DNA of 64,000 nucleotides from Streptomyces chartreusis. Its GTDB lineage: Bacteria > Actinomycetota > Actinomycetes > Streptomycetales > Streptomycetaceae. This document shows positions 1-10,465 of this stretch, piece after piece; the stretch's first letter is position 1; each line of letters begins with the position of its first letter. The position numbers and the translations under genes were made by a program. The notes under the pieces were generated by a model, which did no database searches, had not been told where the DNA came from, and saw nothing but the letters and a program-made list of their open reading frames with translations. The stretch is taken from the NCBI RefSeq assembly GCF_008704715.1, contig NZ_CP023689.1, forward strand, positions 7,440,001 to 7,504,000, given 5' to 3'.

Positions 1-878
1 AGCGGTGTCAGCGAGCCCTTCACCACCACCGCGGCCATGATGCAGGTCAGCATGACGCCCCGGCTCACACCGAGCCGCTCGGTGGCGTACGCCAGGGACC
101 AGGTCGTCACGGCGTAGAAGATCGCGTACCCGATCGCGAGCGCGCCCGCCGTAAGCAGTACGAGCCGCCAGTGGTCGCGCACGACCTCGGTGAGCGGCAC
201 GCGCGCGTGGTCGTCGATCTCCAGGAACCGGGGACTCTCGGCGAGCGACGACCGCAGCCACAACCCCACCAGCGCGAGCACACCCGCCGCCCAGAAAGGC
301 ACACGCCAGCCCCACGAGGCGAACTGCGCGTCGGACAGCGTCGCCGACAGCCCCAGCACCACACCGTTGGCGAGCAGGAAACCCAGCGCGGGCCCGACCT
401 GCGGAAAGCTGGACCACAGACCCCGCCGGCCGGGCGGCGCGTGCTCGACGGTCAGCAGGACGGCCCCGCCCCACTCGCCGCCGAGCCCCAGTCCCTGGAG
501 GAAACGCAGCACGAGCAGCAGCAGGGGAGCGGCCACACCGATCGTGTCGTACGTCGGTACGCAGCCGACCGCGACCGTGGACGCCCCCGTCAGCAGCAGT
601 GAGGCGACCAGGACCGGCCGGCGTCCGCGGCGGTCCCCGATGTGCCCGAACAGCACCGACCCCAGGGGCCGTGCCACGAAGCCCACCCCGAACGTGGCGA
701 ACGCGGCCAGGGTTCCCGCCACCGGCGAGAACGTCGGGAAGAAGAGCGGCCCGAGGACCAGCGCCGCCGCGGTTCCGTAGACGAAGAAGTCGTAGAACTC
801 GATGGCCGTCCCGGCGAGCGAGGCGCCCGCGAGCCGCAGCATGGACGGGGGTGCCTTGACTGTGCGTGCATCGTGCAT
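1..878 (-). CDS. MHS-type MFS transporter (3' end cut by window edge)
   Basis: This is a membrane transporter of the metabolite:H+ symporter group of the major facilitator superfamily (shikimate, proline/betaine or dicarboxylate type). It is read from ATG at 878 and runs off the window after 292 codons, so the C-terminal part is missing. The first helix carries the group-typical AIEFYDFFVYG stretch (about residues 26-36). The loop after helix 2 has GDRRGRR (81-87), the classic MFS A-motif. About seven hydrophobic segments follow before the edge. The substrate cannot be told from sequence alone. It lies 60 bp downstream of the S66 peptidase gene on the same strand, with no clear shared pathway. 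Confidence 0.85.
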   Translation of the reverse strand, partial: MHDARTVKAPPSMLRLAGASLAGTAIEFYDFFVYGTAAALVLGPLFFPTFSPVAGTLAAFATFGVGFVARPLGSVLFGHIGDRRGRRPVLVASLLLTGASTVAVGCVPTYDTIGVAAPLLLLVLRFLQGLGLGGEWGGAVLLTVEHAPPGRRGLWSSFPQVGPALGFLLANGVVLGLSATLSDAQFASWGWRVPFWAAGVLALVGLWLRSSLAESPRFLEIDDHARVPLTEVVRDHWRLVLLTAGALAIGYAIFYAVTTWSLAYATERLGVSRGVMLTCIMAAVVVKGSLTP

Positions 879-940
879 GCTGCGTCAACTACCCACCGTG
901 ATCGCCGGTTACGGGGGCGTACGGGCGCGCTGGGGTTTCG

Positions 941-1987
941 TCAGTACGTGACGGTGATGCGCCGGGCAGGGCCGTCGACGCGGACGGTGCCGCCGTAGGG
1001 GATCACGAGTTGTGGATCGGTGTGGCCGAAGTCCACGTCGAAGACGACCGTGGTGTTCGGGGCATACATACGCATGGCCCGAAGCACGGCCTCCCGCTGG
1101 TCCGCGGCGTAACGATCCGCCTCCTCGGGGCCGTTGGGGCGCTCGAAGGACCAGGTCTTCGCCCGGCCCATCAGGAGTGCGGAGAATCGCTGGAGCAGCC
1201 CGCGCTCGCCCATGTTGCGCAGGGTCCAGAAGACCTCGGAGGCGCTCGGCATCTCCTCCGACGTCTCCAGCAGCAGCACCCCGCCGTCGTACTCCGATGG
1301 GTCACGCGCGATCTCCCGGTCGGCCATGAGCAGCCAGCCGACGATCTCCAGGCAGCCGCCCCAGGTACGGCCCTCCACCACCCGGTCGGCGTTCACCCAG
1401 GTCCATCCGGCGCCGGGCCGTGTCTCCGGCTCCGCGTCGAAGGTCGCGGGGTCGGCCCAGTCGCGGTTGATGTCGTTCCAGCGCTCGGCGGGCCGGAGTT
1501 CGTACTCGCCGGAGGTGAACAGTGCGGCCCGCAGCGAGTCGGCGGTCTGCGGGTGCATCGCGCCCGGGCGGCCCAGCTCGCACATCACGGTGGCGCCGTG
1601 ATAGCCGACGATCCCGGTGTTGCGCAGGAACATCAGCAGGTTCGTGTTGTCGCTCATCCCGAAGAACGGCTTCGGGTTCGCCCGGATCAACTCCCGGTCC
1701 AGCAATGGCAGCACGGTGATCTGGTCGTCGCCGCCGATCGAGGCTATGACCGCCTTGATGCCGGGGTCGGCGAATGCGGCGTGGATGTCGTCGGCGCGTT
1801 CCTGCGGCGTCGCGCCCAGCTTGCGGGTCGTCGGGTACTCGACCGGTTCGAGTCCGTACTCCTTGCGCAGCCGCTCCAGGCCCAGTTCGAAGGGCAGCGG
1901 GAACAGCCCGGGGAGGCCCGCGGCGGCCGAGACGACGGCGACGCGGTCGCCCGGGGAGGGCTTGGCAGGGTACGAGATCGTGGTCAT
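941..1987 (-). CDS. S66-family LD-carboxypeptidase/MccF-like protein with altered nucleophile motif
   Basis: 348 aa, from ATG at 1987 (MTTISYPAK); an upstream in-frame ATG adds only 12 poorly matching residues. The fold matches peptidase family S66 (LdcA murein LD-carboxypeptidase, MccF microcin immunity). The Glu and His of the catalytic triad are recognisable as E241 (LLLETSEEMPS) and H322 (DFGHTDPQ). The nucleophile elbow, usually GG-x-x-Ser, reads GGDDQ here (residues 85-89), so the expected serine is glutamine. The protein may be inactive or use different chemistry. It is probably cytoplasmic, as no signal peptide is visible. It is divergent from aroQ. Confidence 0.8.
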   Translation of the reverse strand: MTTISYPAKPSPGDRVAVVSAAAGLPGLFPLPFELGLERLRKEYGLEPVEYPTTRKLGATPQERADDIHAAFADPGIKAVIASIGGDDQITVLPLLDRELIRANPKPFFGMSDNTNLLMFLRNTGIVGYHGATVMCELGRPGAMHPQTADSLRAALFTSGEYELRPAERWNDINRDWADPATFDAEPETRPGAGWTWVNADRVVEGRTWGGCLEIVGWLLMADREIARDPSEYDGGVLLLETSEEMPSASEVFWTLRNMGERGLLQRFSALLMGRAKTWSFERPNGPEEADRYAADQREAVLRAMRMYAPNTTVVFDVDFGHTDPQLVIPYGGTVRVDGPARRITVTY

Positions 1988-2091
1988 GTCCGGAGGGTAG
2001 GGCGCGATGCGTGCTCGGTGCATCGTGATAAACCGGGGTCTGAGCAGCGGTCATCGACGCACCGCCGCACTTCGAACGGACCGGAGGAACC

Positions 2092-2565
2092 GTGCCCCGC
2101 ACCCTGGCCAACGCCCCGATCATGATCCTCAACGGCCCCAACCTGAACCTGCTCGGCCAGCGCCAGCCGGAGATCTACGGCTCCGAGACCCTGGCCGATG
2201 TCGAGGCCCTGTGCGCCAAGGCGGCGGCCGCGCACGGCGGAACGATCGACCTCCGGCAGTCCAATCACGAGGGCGAGCTGGTCGACTGGATCCACGAGGC
2301 TCGGCTGAACCACTGCGGGATCGTGATCAACCCCGGCGCCTACTCGCACACCTCCGTGGCGATCCTGGATGCGCTCAACACCTGCGACGGCATTCCTGTG
2401 TTGGAGGTCCACATCTCCAACATCCATAAGCGCGAGTCCTTCCGACACCACTCCTACGTCTCACTGCGCGCCGACGGGGTCATCGCCGGGTGCGGTGTGC
2501 AGGGTTATGTGTTCGGCGTGGAGCGGGTCGCGGCGCTGGTGGGAGCGGGACAGACGAACACCTGA
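2092..2565 (+). CDS. aroQ: type II 3-dehydroquinate dehydratase
   Basis: 157 aa. It catalyses the third step of the shikimate pathway, trans-dehydration of 3-dehydroquinate to 3-dehydroshikimate, normally as a cytoplasmic dodecamer. Family signatures are plain: the N-terminal ILNGPNLNLLGQRQPEIYG segment, whose tyrosine is catalytic, INPGAYSHTSVAI, and VEVHISNIHKRESFRHHSY with the catalytic histidine region. Length is normal for the family. The start is GTG 2092 behind GGAGG at 2083-2087. It is transcribed alone, divergent from the S66 gene, and ends at a hairpin shared with the convergent ABC operon. Confidence 0.96.
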   Translation: MPRTLANAPIMILNGPNLNLLGQRQPEIYGSETLADVEALCAKAAAAHGGTIDLRQSNHEGELVDWIHEARLNHCGIVINPGAYSHTSVAILDALNTCDGIPVLEVHISNIHKRESFRHHSYVSLRADGVIAGCGVQGYVFGVERVAALVGAGQTNT

Positions 2566-2623
2566 CGCGGCCGGCCCGCGGACGCTGGAAGGCGCAGATG
2601 TCCCGCGGACGCGGGAGGCACAG

Positions 2624-2662
2624 CTGTAAGGACCGCCCGCCATAGCGGTGCGGTCCTTACAG
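2624..2662. terminator. bidirectional hairpin terminator between aroQ and the amino-acid ABC operon
   Basis: A perfect 13-bp inverted repeat (CTGTAAGGACCGC at 2624-2636 and its complement at 2650-2662) encloses a 13-base loop. The right arm includes the stop codon of the convergent ATPase gene. No U-tract follows, as is common for Streptomyces terminators. Confidence 0.85.
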
Positions 2663-3409
2663 CCGCCCGGCCTCCACGATGCGACGCAGGAAGCGCTGAG
2701 TGCGCTCCTGCTGCGGATCACCGAAGATCTGCTCGGCCGTGCCGTGCTCCAGCACCACCCCTCCGTCCAGAAAGCAAACCTGGTCGGCGACCTCGCGGGC
2801 GAACCCCATCTCGTGCGTGGCCAGCACCATCGTCATCCCGTCCGCCTTCAAGTCGCGGACGACGGCGAGAACTTCGCCCACCAACTCGGGGTCGAGGGCG
2901 GCGGTGATCTCGTCGAGCAGCAGCAGCCGCGGACGTACGGCCAACGCGCGGACGATCGCGACCCGCTGCTGCTGGCCGCCGCTCAGCCGGTCCGGGTACT
3001 CGCCCGCCTTCTCGGCGAGCCCCAGCCGCTCCAGCAACTCACGCGCGTGTGCCTCGGCCTCGGCACGGGACTGCCCGTGCACCCGGCGCGGGGCGAGGGT
3101 GATGTTCTCCAGGACCGTCATGTGCGGGAAGAGGTTGTACGCCTGGAACACCACGCCGATACGGCGGCGTACGGCGTCCTGGTCGACGCGTGGGTCGGTG
3201 ATCTCCTCGCCGTCCAGCCAGATCGCGCCGTCGTCGATCTCCTCCAGCAGGTTCGCGCACCGCAGCAGCGTGGACTTGCCGGAGCCGGAGGCACCGATCA
3301 GCGCGGTCACCGTGTGCGGGGCGACCTCCAGGTCGACGTCCCGCAGTACCACCGAGTCGCCGAAGGTCTTGCGGACGGACTCCATGCGCAGCACGGGTGC
3401 GTCGCTCAC
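2657..3409 (-). CDS. polar amino-acid ABC transporter ATP-binding protein
   Basis: 250 aa, the ATPase of a PAAT-type amino-acid importer (GlnQ/HisP-like). Walker A is GASGSGKST, the Q-loop lies in VVFQAYNLFPHMTV, the signature is LSGGQQQRV, Walker B is LLLLDEITAALD and the H-loop is ATHEMGFA. Walker B reads DEIT rather than the common DEPT, a conservative variation seen in this subfamily. The start is GTG 3409, overlapping the permease stop by 4 bp (GTGA), so translation is probably coupled. It is the last gene of the operon solute-binding protein > permease > ATPase. Confidence 0.95.
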   Translation of the reverse strand: MSDAPVLRMESVRKTFGDSVVLRDVDLEVAPHTVTALIGASGSGKSTLLRCANLLEEIDDGAIWLDGEEITDPRVDQDAVRRRIGVVFQAYNLFPHMTVLENITLAPRRVHGQSRAEAEAHARELLERLGLAEKAGEYPDRLSGGQQQRVAIVRALAVRPRLLLLDEITAALDPELVGEVLAVVRDLKADGMTMVLATHEMGFAREVADQVCFLDGGVVLEHGTAEQIFGDPQQERTQRFLRRIVEAGRL

Positions 3410-4323
3410 AGGGCACCTCCTTGGGCGCGCCGACGGTCCATGCGCGCCGTCACCCAGTCCGTGAAGCGCGTCATCGGAATGGTCAGCGCCACGAAGATCA
3501 GGCCGGCGACGATGTAGGGCGTGTAGTTGAGGCTGCGGCCCACGATGATGTCCGCGGCCCGTACGGCGTCCACCGCGCCGCCGATCGACACCAGCCCGGT
3601 GTCCTTCTGCAACGACACCAGGTCGTTCAGCAGCGGCGGCACCTGACGGCGTACCGCCTGGGGCAGCACCACGTGCCGCAGTGCCTGCCGGTTGGTGAGA
3701 CCGAGCGAGCGTGCCGCGGCGCGCTGCGAGGGGTGCACGGACTCGATGCCCGCGCGGAACACCTCGGCCACGTATGCCGAATACGTCAGGGTGAGGGCGG
3801 TGCCGCCCAGCAGCACCGGATCGACGGTCACGCCCTGGAGCCGCAGCGCGGGGACGCCGAGGACGACGATCATGAGGTTAATGATGAGCGGAAGGCCCCG
3901 GAAGAAGTCCGTGTAGGCGGCCGCCAGCACGCGCAGCGGGAAGAACACCGGGCCGCGCAGCGTGCGTGCGACGGCGATCAGCATCCCCAGGACCAGCACG
4001 CAGGCGCCGCAGATCAGCAGCAGCCGGACGTTGAGCCACAGCCCATCGAGGACCTTGGGGAACGCCTCGCGCGCGTACTCCTGGTCGAAGAACGTCTCCT
4101 TGGTGCGCGGCCAGCCCGGCGCGTTGACCACGACCAGGTAGAGGACGACACCGGTGACCAGGGTGGAGAGGGCGCCGATGGCGGTGGCACGGCGGGCCCG
4201 GGCCCGCTTGTGGCGCTCACGGTCGAGCCGCCGCTGCGAGGGGACGTAGCCGTCACCCGCGCCGGACCTGCCGCCGTCGCCGTCCGCCCCCTCCTGGCCG
4301 GACTCCTCCTTGGTGACCGTCAC
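3406..4323 (-). CDS. polar amino-acid ABC transporter permease
   Basis: 305 aa, a membrane component of a His/Glu/Gln/Arg/opine-type amino-acid importer. The start is GTG 4323 (VTVTKEESG), which overlaps the stop of the binding-protein gene by 4 bases (GTGA). A hydrophilic N-terminal tail of about 60 residues, rich in Arg and Lys, precedes the first helix (TAIGALSTLVTGVVLYLVVV). The coupling motif is SQRAAARSLGLTNRQALRHVVLPQA, the EAA-type loop. About five transmembrane segments are visible. The next gene is again coupled by a GTGA overlap. The substrate is not defined by sequence. Confidence 0.93.
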   Translation of the reverse strand: MTVTKEESGQEGADGDGGRSGAGDGYVPSQRRLDRERHKRARARRATAIGALSTLVTGVVLYLVVVNAPGWPRTKETFFDQEYAREAFPKVLDGLWLNVRLLLICGACVLVLGMLIAVARTLRGPVFFPLRVLAAAYTDFFRGLPLIINLMIVVLGVPALRLQGVTVDPVLLGGTALTLTYSAYVAEVFRAGIESVHPSQRAAARSLGLTNRQALRHVVLPQAVRRQVPPLLNDLVSLQKDTGLVSIGGAVDAVRAADIIVGRSLNYTPYIVAGLIFVALTIPMTRFTDWVTARMDRRRAQGGAL

Positions 4324-5204
4324 TTGAGCACCGGGGCGTCGACGGCGTCGGACAGCCACTGCTGCTCGAGCCTGTCCAGGGTGCCGTCCTTGCGCAGGGC
4401 GTCCACAGCGTCCGTCACACACGGGGTCAGCGCGCTGCCCTTGTCGAGGACGAGCCCGAACTGCTCGGGCGTACCGCCCTGGTTCTCGAACTGGCCGACG
4501 ATCGTCGCGTCCGTCACCTCGGCCGCGGTGATGTAGAAGGCGGTCGGCAGGTCGACCACGATGGCGTCCACCTGCCCGTTCTTCAGCGCCGACTTGGCCT
4601 GGTCGTTCTTCGCGTACGCGGCGGCCTCCTGGGTCGGCTTCACCACGTCGTCGATGTAGTCGAGACTCGTGGTCCCGACCTGCGCGCCCAGCTTGAGGCC
4701 CTTCAGATCGGCGACGCTCTTCGCCTTGGCCGCCTTGCTGTCCTTCAGCGCGATGACGGCCTGGCGGACGTCGTAGTAGCCGGACGAGAAGTCCACGGCC
4801 TTCTTGCGCTCGTCGCTGATCGACACCTGGTTGATGTCGAAGTCGAAGGTCTTCGCGCCGGGCGCGAAAGCCTTGTTGAACGGGACGCTCTGCCAGACGA
4901 CCGCGCTCTTGTCGTAGCCGAGCTGCTTCGCCACGGCATACGCGACCGCCGACTCGAAGCCCTCACCGCCCGCGGGCTTGTCGTCCTTGAACCAGGGCTC
5001 GTACGCGGGCTCGTCGGTGGCGACGGTCAGCTTGCCGGAGGTCTTCGTGGCCAACTTGCCCTTGGCGCAGGTGTTCCCGGCCGCACCCGACGGCGCGTCG
5101 GCGGCCTTCTCGTCCGGCTGCGGAGCACAGCCGAGAGCGGTGGCGAGCAGGGCGGTCGTTGCGACGGCGACGGCGCGGCGCAGCGCGCGAGGGGCAGGGT
5201 GCAT
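4320..5204 (-). CDS. amino-acid ABC transporter solute-binding lipoprotein
   Basis: 294 aa, an extracellular binding protein of the bacterial family 3 type (glutamate/glutamine/arginine binders). The start chosen is ATG 5204 (MHPAPRALRR), giving a compact signal peptide with Arg residues, a hydrophobic core and a lipobox-like ALGC with Cys26; longer in-frame starts upstream would place charged residues before it. The mature part has family motifs, including GFESAVAYAVAKQLGY and VDFSSGYYDVRQAVI. It heads the operon with the permease and ATPase. The family predicts import of a polar amino acid; which one is unknown. Confidence 0.92.
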   Translation of the reverse strand: MHPAPRALRRAVAVATTALLATALGCAPQPDEKAADAPSGAAGNTCAKGKLATKTSGKLTVATDEPAYEPWFKDDKPAGGEGFESAVAYAVAKQLGYDKSAVVWQSVPFNKAFAPGAKTFDFDINQVSISDERKKAVDFSSGYYDVRQAVIALKDSKAAKAKSVADLKGLKLGAQVGTTSLDYIDDVVKPTQEAAAYAKNDQAKSALKNGQVDAIVVDLPTAFYITAAEVTDATIVGQFENQGGTPEQFGLVLDKGSALTPCVTDAVDALRKDGTLDRLEQQWLSDAVDAPVLK

Positions 5205-5445
5205 GGCGCGAGATTGACAGTACATCGTCGACTTTGTCGAGGTCACGACGGTGAATGTCCGCATATTGGGAACGGGTGTTGCGTTCCTGTGAACACTCGC
5301 GCGAGAGCCCGCCGGGGCCGCCGGTCGAGGGCGGGGATTGAGAGACCGGCGGCCCTTTCCGCTCAGGAGCCGTCATCCTTCGCGGGGCTGCTTCCAGTTG
5401 ACTGCGCAACAACGCGCGCCGGGAGCGCGCGCATGACACCAGAGT

Positions 5446-5462
5446 GTGTGAACGGTTCACAC
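5446..5462. promoter_or_regulatory. 17-bp palindrome, candidate operator
   Basis: GTGTGAACGGTTCACAC has two perfect 8-bp arms around one base. It lies about 240 bp upstream of the ABC binding-protein start. The size and symmetry suit a dimeric repressor, but no cognate regulator is adjacent. Confidence 0.4.
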
Positions 5463-5509
5463 GGGGCGCGTGCGCGGGGCGCGCGGTGATTGGCCCCGCG
5501 CTCCTAACC

Positions 5510-5554
5510 GTTCAACGGCCCCACGTCTGCCTCGTTCAAAGGCCCCGCGTCTGC
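5510..5554. repeat. imperfect 21-bp direct repeat
   Basis: Two copies of GTTCAAnGGCCCCnCGTCTGC begin at 5510 and 5534 with a 24-base period; two bases differ. They lie just downstream of the MBL hydrolase stop. No function is evident. Confidence 0.5.
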
Positions 5555-5567
5555 TCCCGGTTCGGGC

Positions 5568-6224
5568 TCACCAACCCCGCGCGTGCCACTCCGGCAGATG
5601 CGGCCGCTCGGCGCCCAGCGTCGTGTCGTTGCCGTGCCCGGGGTAGACCCACGTCTCGTCGGGCAGCGTGCCGAAGATCTTCGTCTCGACGTCGTGGATC
5701 AGGCTGGCGAACGCCTTCGGGTCCTTGCGGGTGTTGCCCACGCCGCCGGGGAAGAGGCAGTCGCCGGTGAAGACGTGCGGGTGCCCGTGCGGGTCGTCGT
5801 AGACGAGAGCGATCGAGCCCGGCGTATGCCCCACCAGGTGGCGCGCGGTGAGCTCCACGCGCCCCACTCGGATGGTGTCGCCGTCGTCGACCAGTACGTC
5901 GGTCGGCACCGGGATGCCGTCGGCGTCGTCCCGTCCGGCGTACGTGCGGGCGCCGGTGCCCTCGACGACCGCGGCGAGCGCCTGCCAGTGGTCGCCGTGC
6001 TGGTGCGTGGTGACGACGGACGCGATGCCGTCGTCCCCGATCATGCCGAGCAGCGTGTCCGCGTCGTTGGCGGCGTCGATCAGCAACTGCTCGTCCGTGG
6101 CCCGGCACCGCAGCAGATAGGCGTTGTTGTCCATCGGGCCGACCGCGATCTTGGTGATCATCAGGTCCTTGAGCTCATGCACGTCGGCGGGGCCACCGAC
6201 CGTCACCTGTCCGCTGTACGTCAT
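5568..6224 (-). CDS. MBL-fold metallo-hydrolase, glyoxalase II-like
   Basis: 218 aa, a soluble metallo-beta-lactamase-fold hydrolase of the hydroxyacylglutathione hydrolase-like group. The metal-binding motif HxHxDH is THQHGDHW (about residues 73-80). Further ligands are in LVGHTPGSIALV, FTGDCLFPGGVGNT and the C-terminal YPGHGNDTTLG. Streptomyces makes mycothiol rather than glutathione, so a thioester of mycothiol or another thiol is a plausible substrate; that is inference. The next gene upstream on the same strand is a maleylpyruvate-isomerase-family protein, a family often mycothiol-dependent, which supports a thiol-metabolism role. Confidence 0.9.
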   Translation of the reverse strand: MTYSGQVTVGGPADVHELKDLMITKIAVGPMDNNAYLLRCRATDEQLLIDAANDADTLLGMIGDDGIASVVTTHQHGDHWQALAAVVEGTGARTYAGRDDADGIPVPTDVLVDDGDTIRVGRVELTARHLVGHTPGSIALVYDDPHGHPHVFTGDCLFPGGVGNTRKDPKAFASLIHDVETKIFGTLPDETWVYPGHGNDTTLGAERPHLPEWHARGW

Positions 6225-6246
6225 GGCGGCAGCCTATAGCGGCGGA

Positions 6247-6336
6247 GCGGCCGGTGGCCCCCGGCGCTACAGCGGCGAAAGCGTTGGCAGGGCGGCCGGT
6301 GGCCCCCGGCGCTACAGCGGCGGAAGCGCCGGCAGT
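6247..6336. repeat. 45-bp tandem duplication across the stop codon of the isomerase-family gene
   Basis: Two adjacent 45-bp units (6247-6291 and 6292-6336) are identical over their first 31 bases and nearly so in the rest. Unit 2 includes the last codons and the stop of the 6312-6998 gene. Unit 1 repeats that coding end and stop downstream of it. Confidence 0.75.
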
Positions 6337-6998
6337 ACGCCGCCCTCCGCGGTCAGCCCGGCCCCGTCGCGGCGCCCGGCGAGCCAGCCGAGCAGGTCGG
6401 GCGCGGTGCCCCGGACGGTGACCTCGGCGGCGTCCGCCTCCCGGCCCGTGCTCCACGCGCGCGTGCCGTCCGTGAGCCGGGTCGGCGGCACGTCGGCGTG
6501 CCCGGTGAACCGGTCCGCGAGGAAGTCGATCTCCCGCTCCACGAATTCCGCCGGGAGGTCCTCAAGCTCGTATCCGATCCCGAGATCGACGTGGTGCAGC
6601 TCCACCTCGACCCACCGCCGGAACGGCACCCTGGCCGCCGCGTCGGTCACGCCGTTCCGCAGCTCCACCGTGCGCGCCCAGTCCGCGGGCACGGCGCCCG
6701 CCTCCTGGAAGCGGCTGCCGCTCTCCCGCACGTCCGTGAGCTGGACATCGAGGGGGCGCGGGGCGTCGCGCTCGATGTCGGCGTCCCGGGCGGTGGCGGA
6801 GACGTACATGGGACGCCCTTGAAGGACGTTCACGAGGGCGTCCGCGTTGCGGGCGATGTGTGCGAGGACGTGGCCGCGGCTCCAGCCGGGGAGCCGTGAC
6901 GGCTCGGCCACTGACGCGTTGTCCAGTTTTGCCGCTGCGGTGAGCAGCCGATCGGTAGCTTCACGTACAGACACCAGGTCACGAGCGTGATCAATCAT
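6312..6998 (-). CDS. maleylpyruvate isomerase family mycothiol-dependent enzyme (DinB-like)
   Basis: 228 aa, from ATG 6998 (MIDHARDLVSV). The N-terminal four-helix MDMPI/DinB domain carries GWSRGHVLAHIARNADAL, whose H47 corresponds to a zinc ligand. E131 and H135 in WVEVELHHVDLG give the other ligands in the expected E-x3-H arrangement. In characterised members zinc and mycothiol catalyse cis-trans isomerisation; the actual substrate here is unknown. The C-terminal domain (about 150-228) is the sterol-carrier-like MDMPI C domain. A 45-bp duplication covers its stop codon. It is divergent from uvrA. Confidence 0.87.
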   Translation of the reverse strand: MIDHARDLVSVREATDRLLTAAAKLDNASVAEPSRLPGWSRGHVLAHIARNADALVNVLQGRPMYVSATARDADIERDAPRPLDVQLTDVRESGSRFQEAGAVPADWARTVELRNGVTDAAARVPFRRWVEVELHHVDLGIGYELEDLPAEFVEREIDFLADRFTGHADVPPTRLTDGTRAWSTGREADAAEVTVRGTAPDLLGWLAGRRDGAGLTAEGGVLPALPPL

Positions 6999-7143
6999 GG
7001 TGCTGACATTAGCCCCGCCACACCTTTGGGTGAAGGTGGTGAACGAGTGCCGTAAATCGAATGCGCGTGCTATAGGGTCGGTCGTGGCGTCGGGCATGCT
7101 GGATGGTCGGGGATTGTTGACGCATCCGGGAATCCGACCGGCG

Positions 7144-7166
7144 TTGTCAGTGGCGCCCCCTAGTCT
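7144..7166 (+). promoter_or_regulatory. RecA-NDp (PafBC-type) DNA-damage promoter of uvrA
   Basis: TTGTCAGTG at 7144-7152, exactly 8 bases, then TAGTCT at 7161-7166, matches TTGTCRGTG-N8-TAnnnT perfectly. That motif is known from mycobacteria and streptomycetes for RecA/LexA-independent damage induction; in mycobacteria it needs PafBC. Transcription would start near 7172, about 78 bases before the chosen uvrA start. Confidence 0.88.
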
Positions 7167-7249
7167 GAGAAAGCACGGGGGACTCGAGTCCGAGAACACA
7201 CGGGGGCCTCGCCTTCGTGTCACTTCTCTCAAGAAAGGTGCGGACCGGC

Positions 7250-10306
<3,057 letters not shown>

Positions 10307-10340
10307 CCTCGGCGAGCGACGAGTCCGAAGAAATACCGAA

Positions 10341-10383
10341 ACGGGCGGCGCCCCGCGGGAACTCCCCGCGGGGCGCCGCCCGT
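10341..10383. terminator. very strong hairpin terminator after uvrA
   Basis: A perfect 19-bp stem (10341-10359 with 10365-10383) closes on a 5-base AACTC loop. It lies between the convergent uvrA and PfkB-kinase genes and can serve both. Confidence 0.92.
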
Positions 10384-10465
10384 TGGATCATCAGCGGCCC
10401 GAGCCAGGCGGCCGCGAAGGACCTTGACTCCTCAAGAGCGGAATGAAGGAAGCGCGCAACGCCTC

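Larger units (their letters stand above)
5205..5567. other. intergenic region upstream of the amino-acid ABC operon
   Basis: 363 bp without a convincing gene, between the end of the MBL hydrolase gene and the start of the binding-protein gene, both on the minus strand. It must hold the ABC operon promoter, though I cannot place one securely. It contains a 17-bp palindrome (5446-5462) and an imperfect 21-bp direct repeat (5510-5554). Confidence 0.6.
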
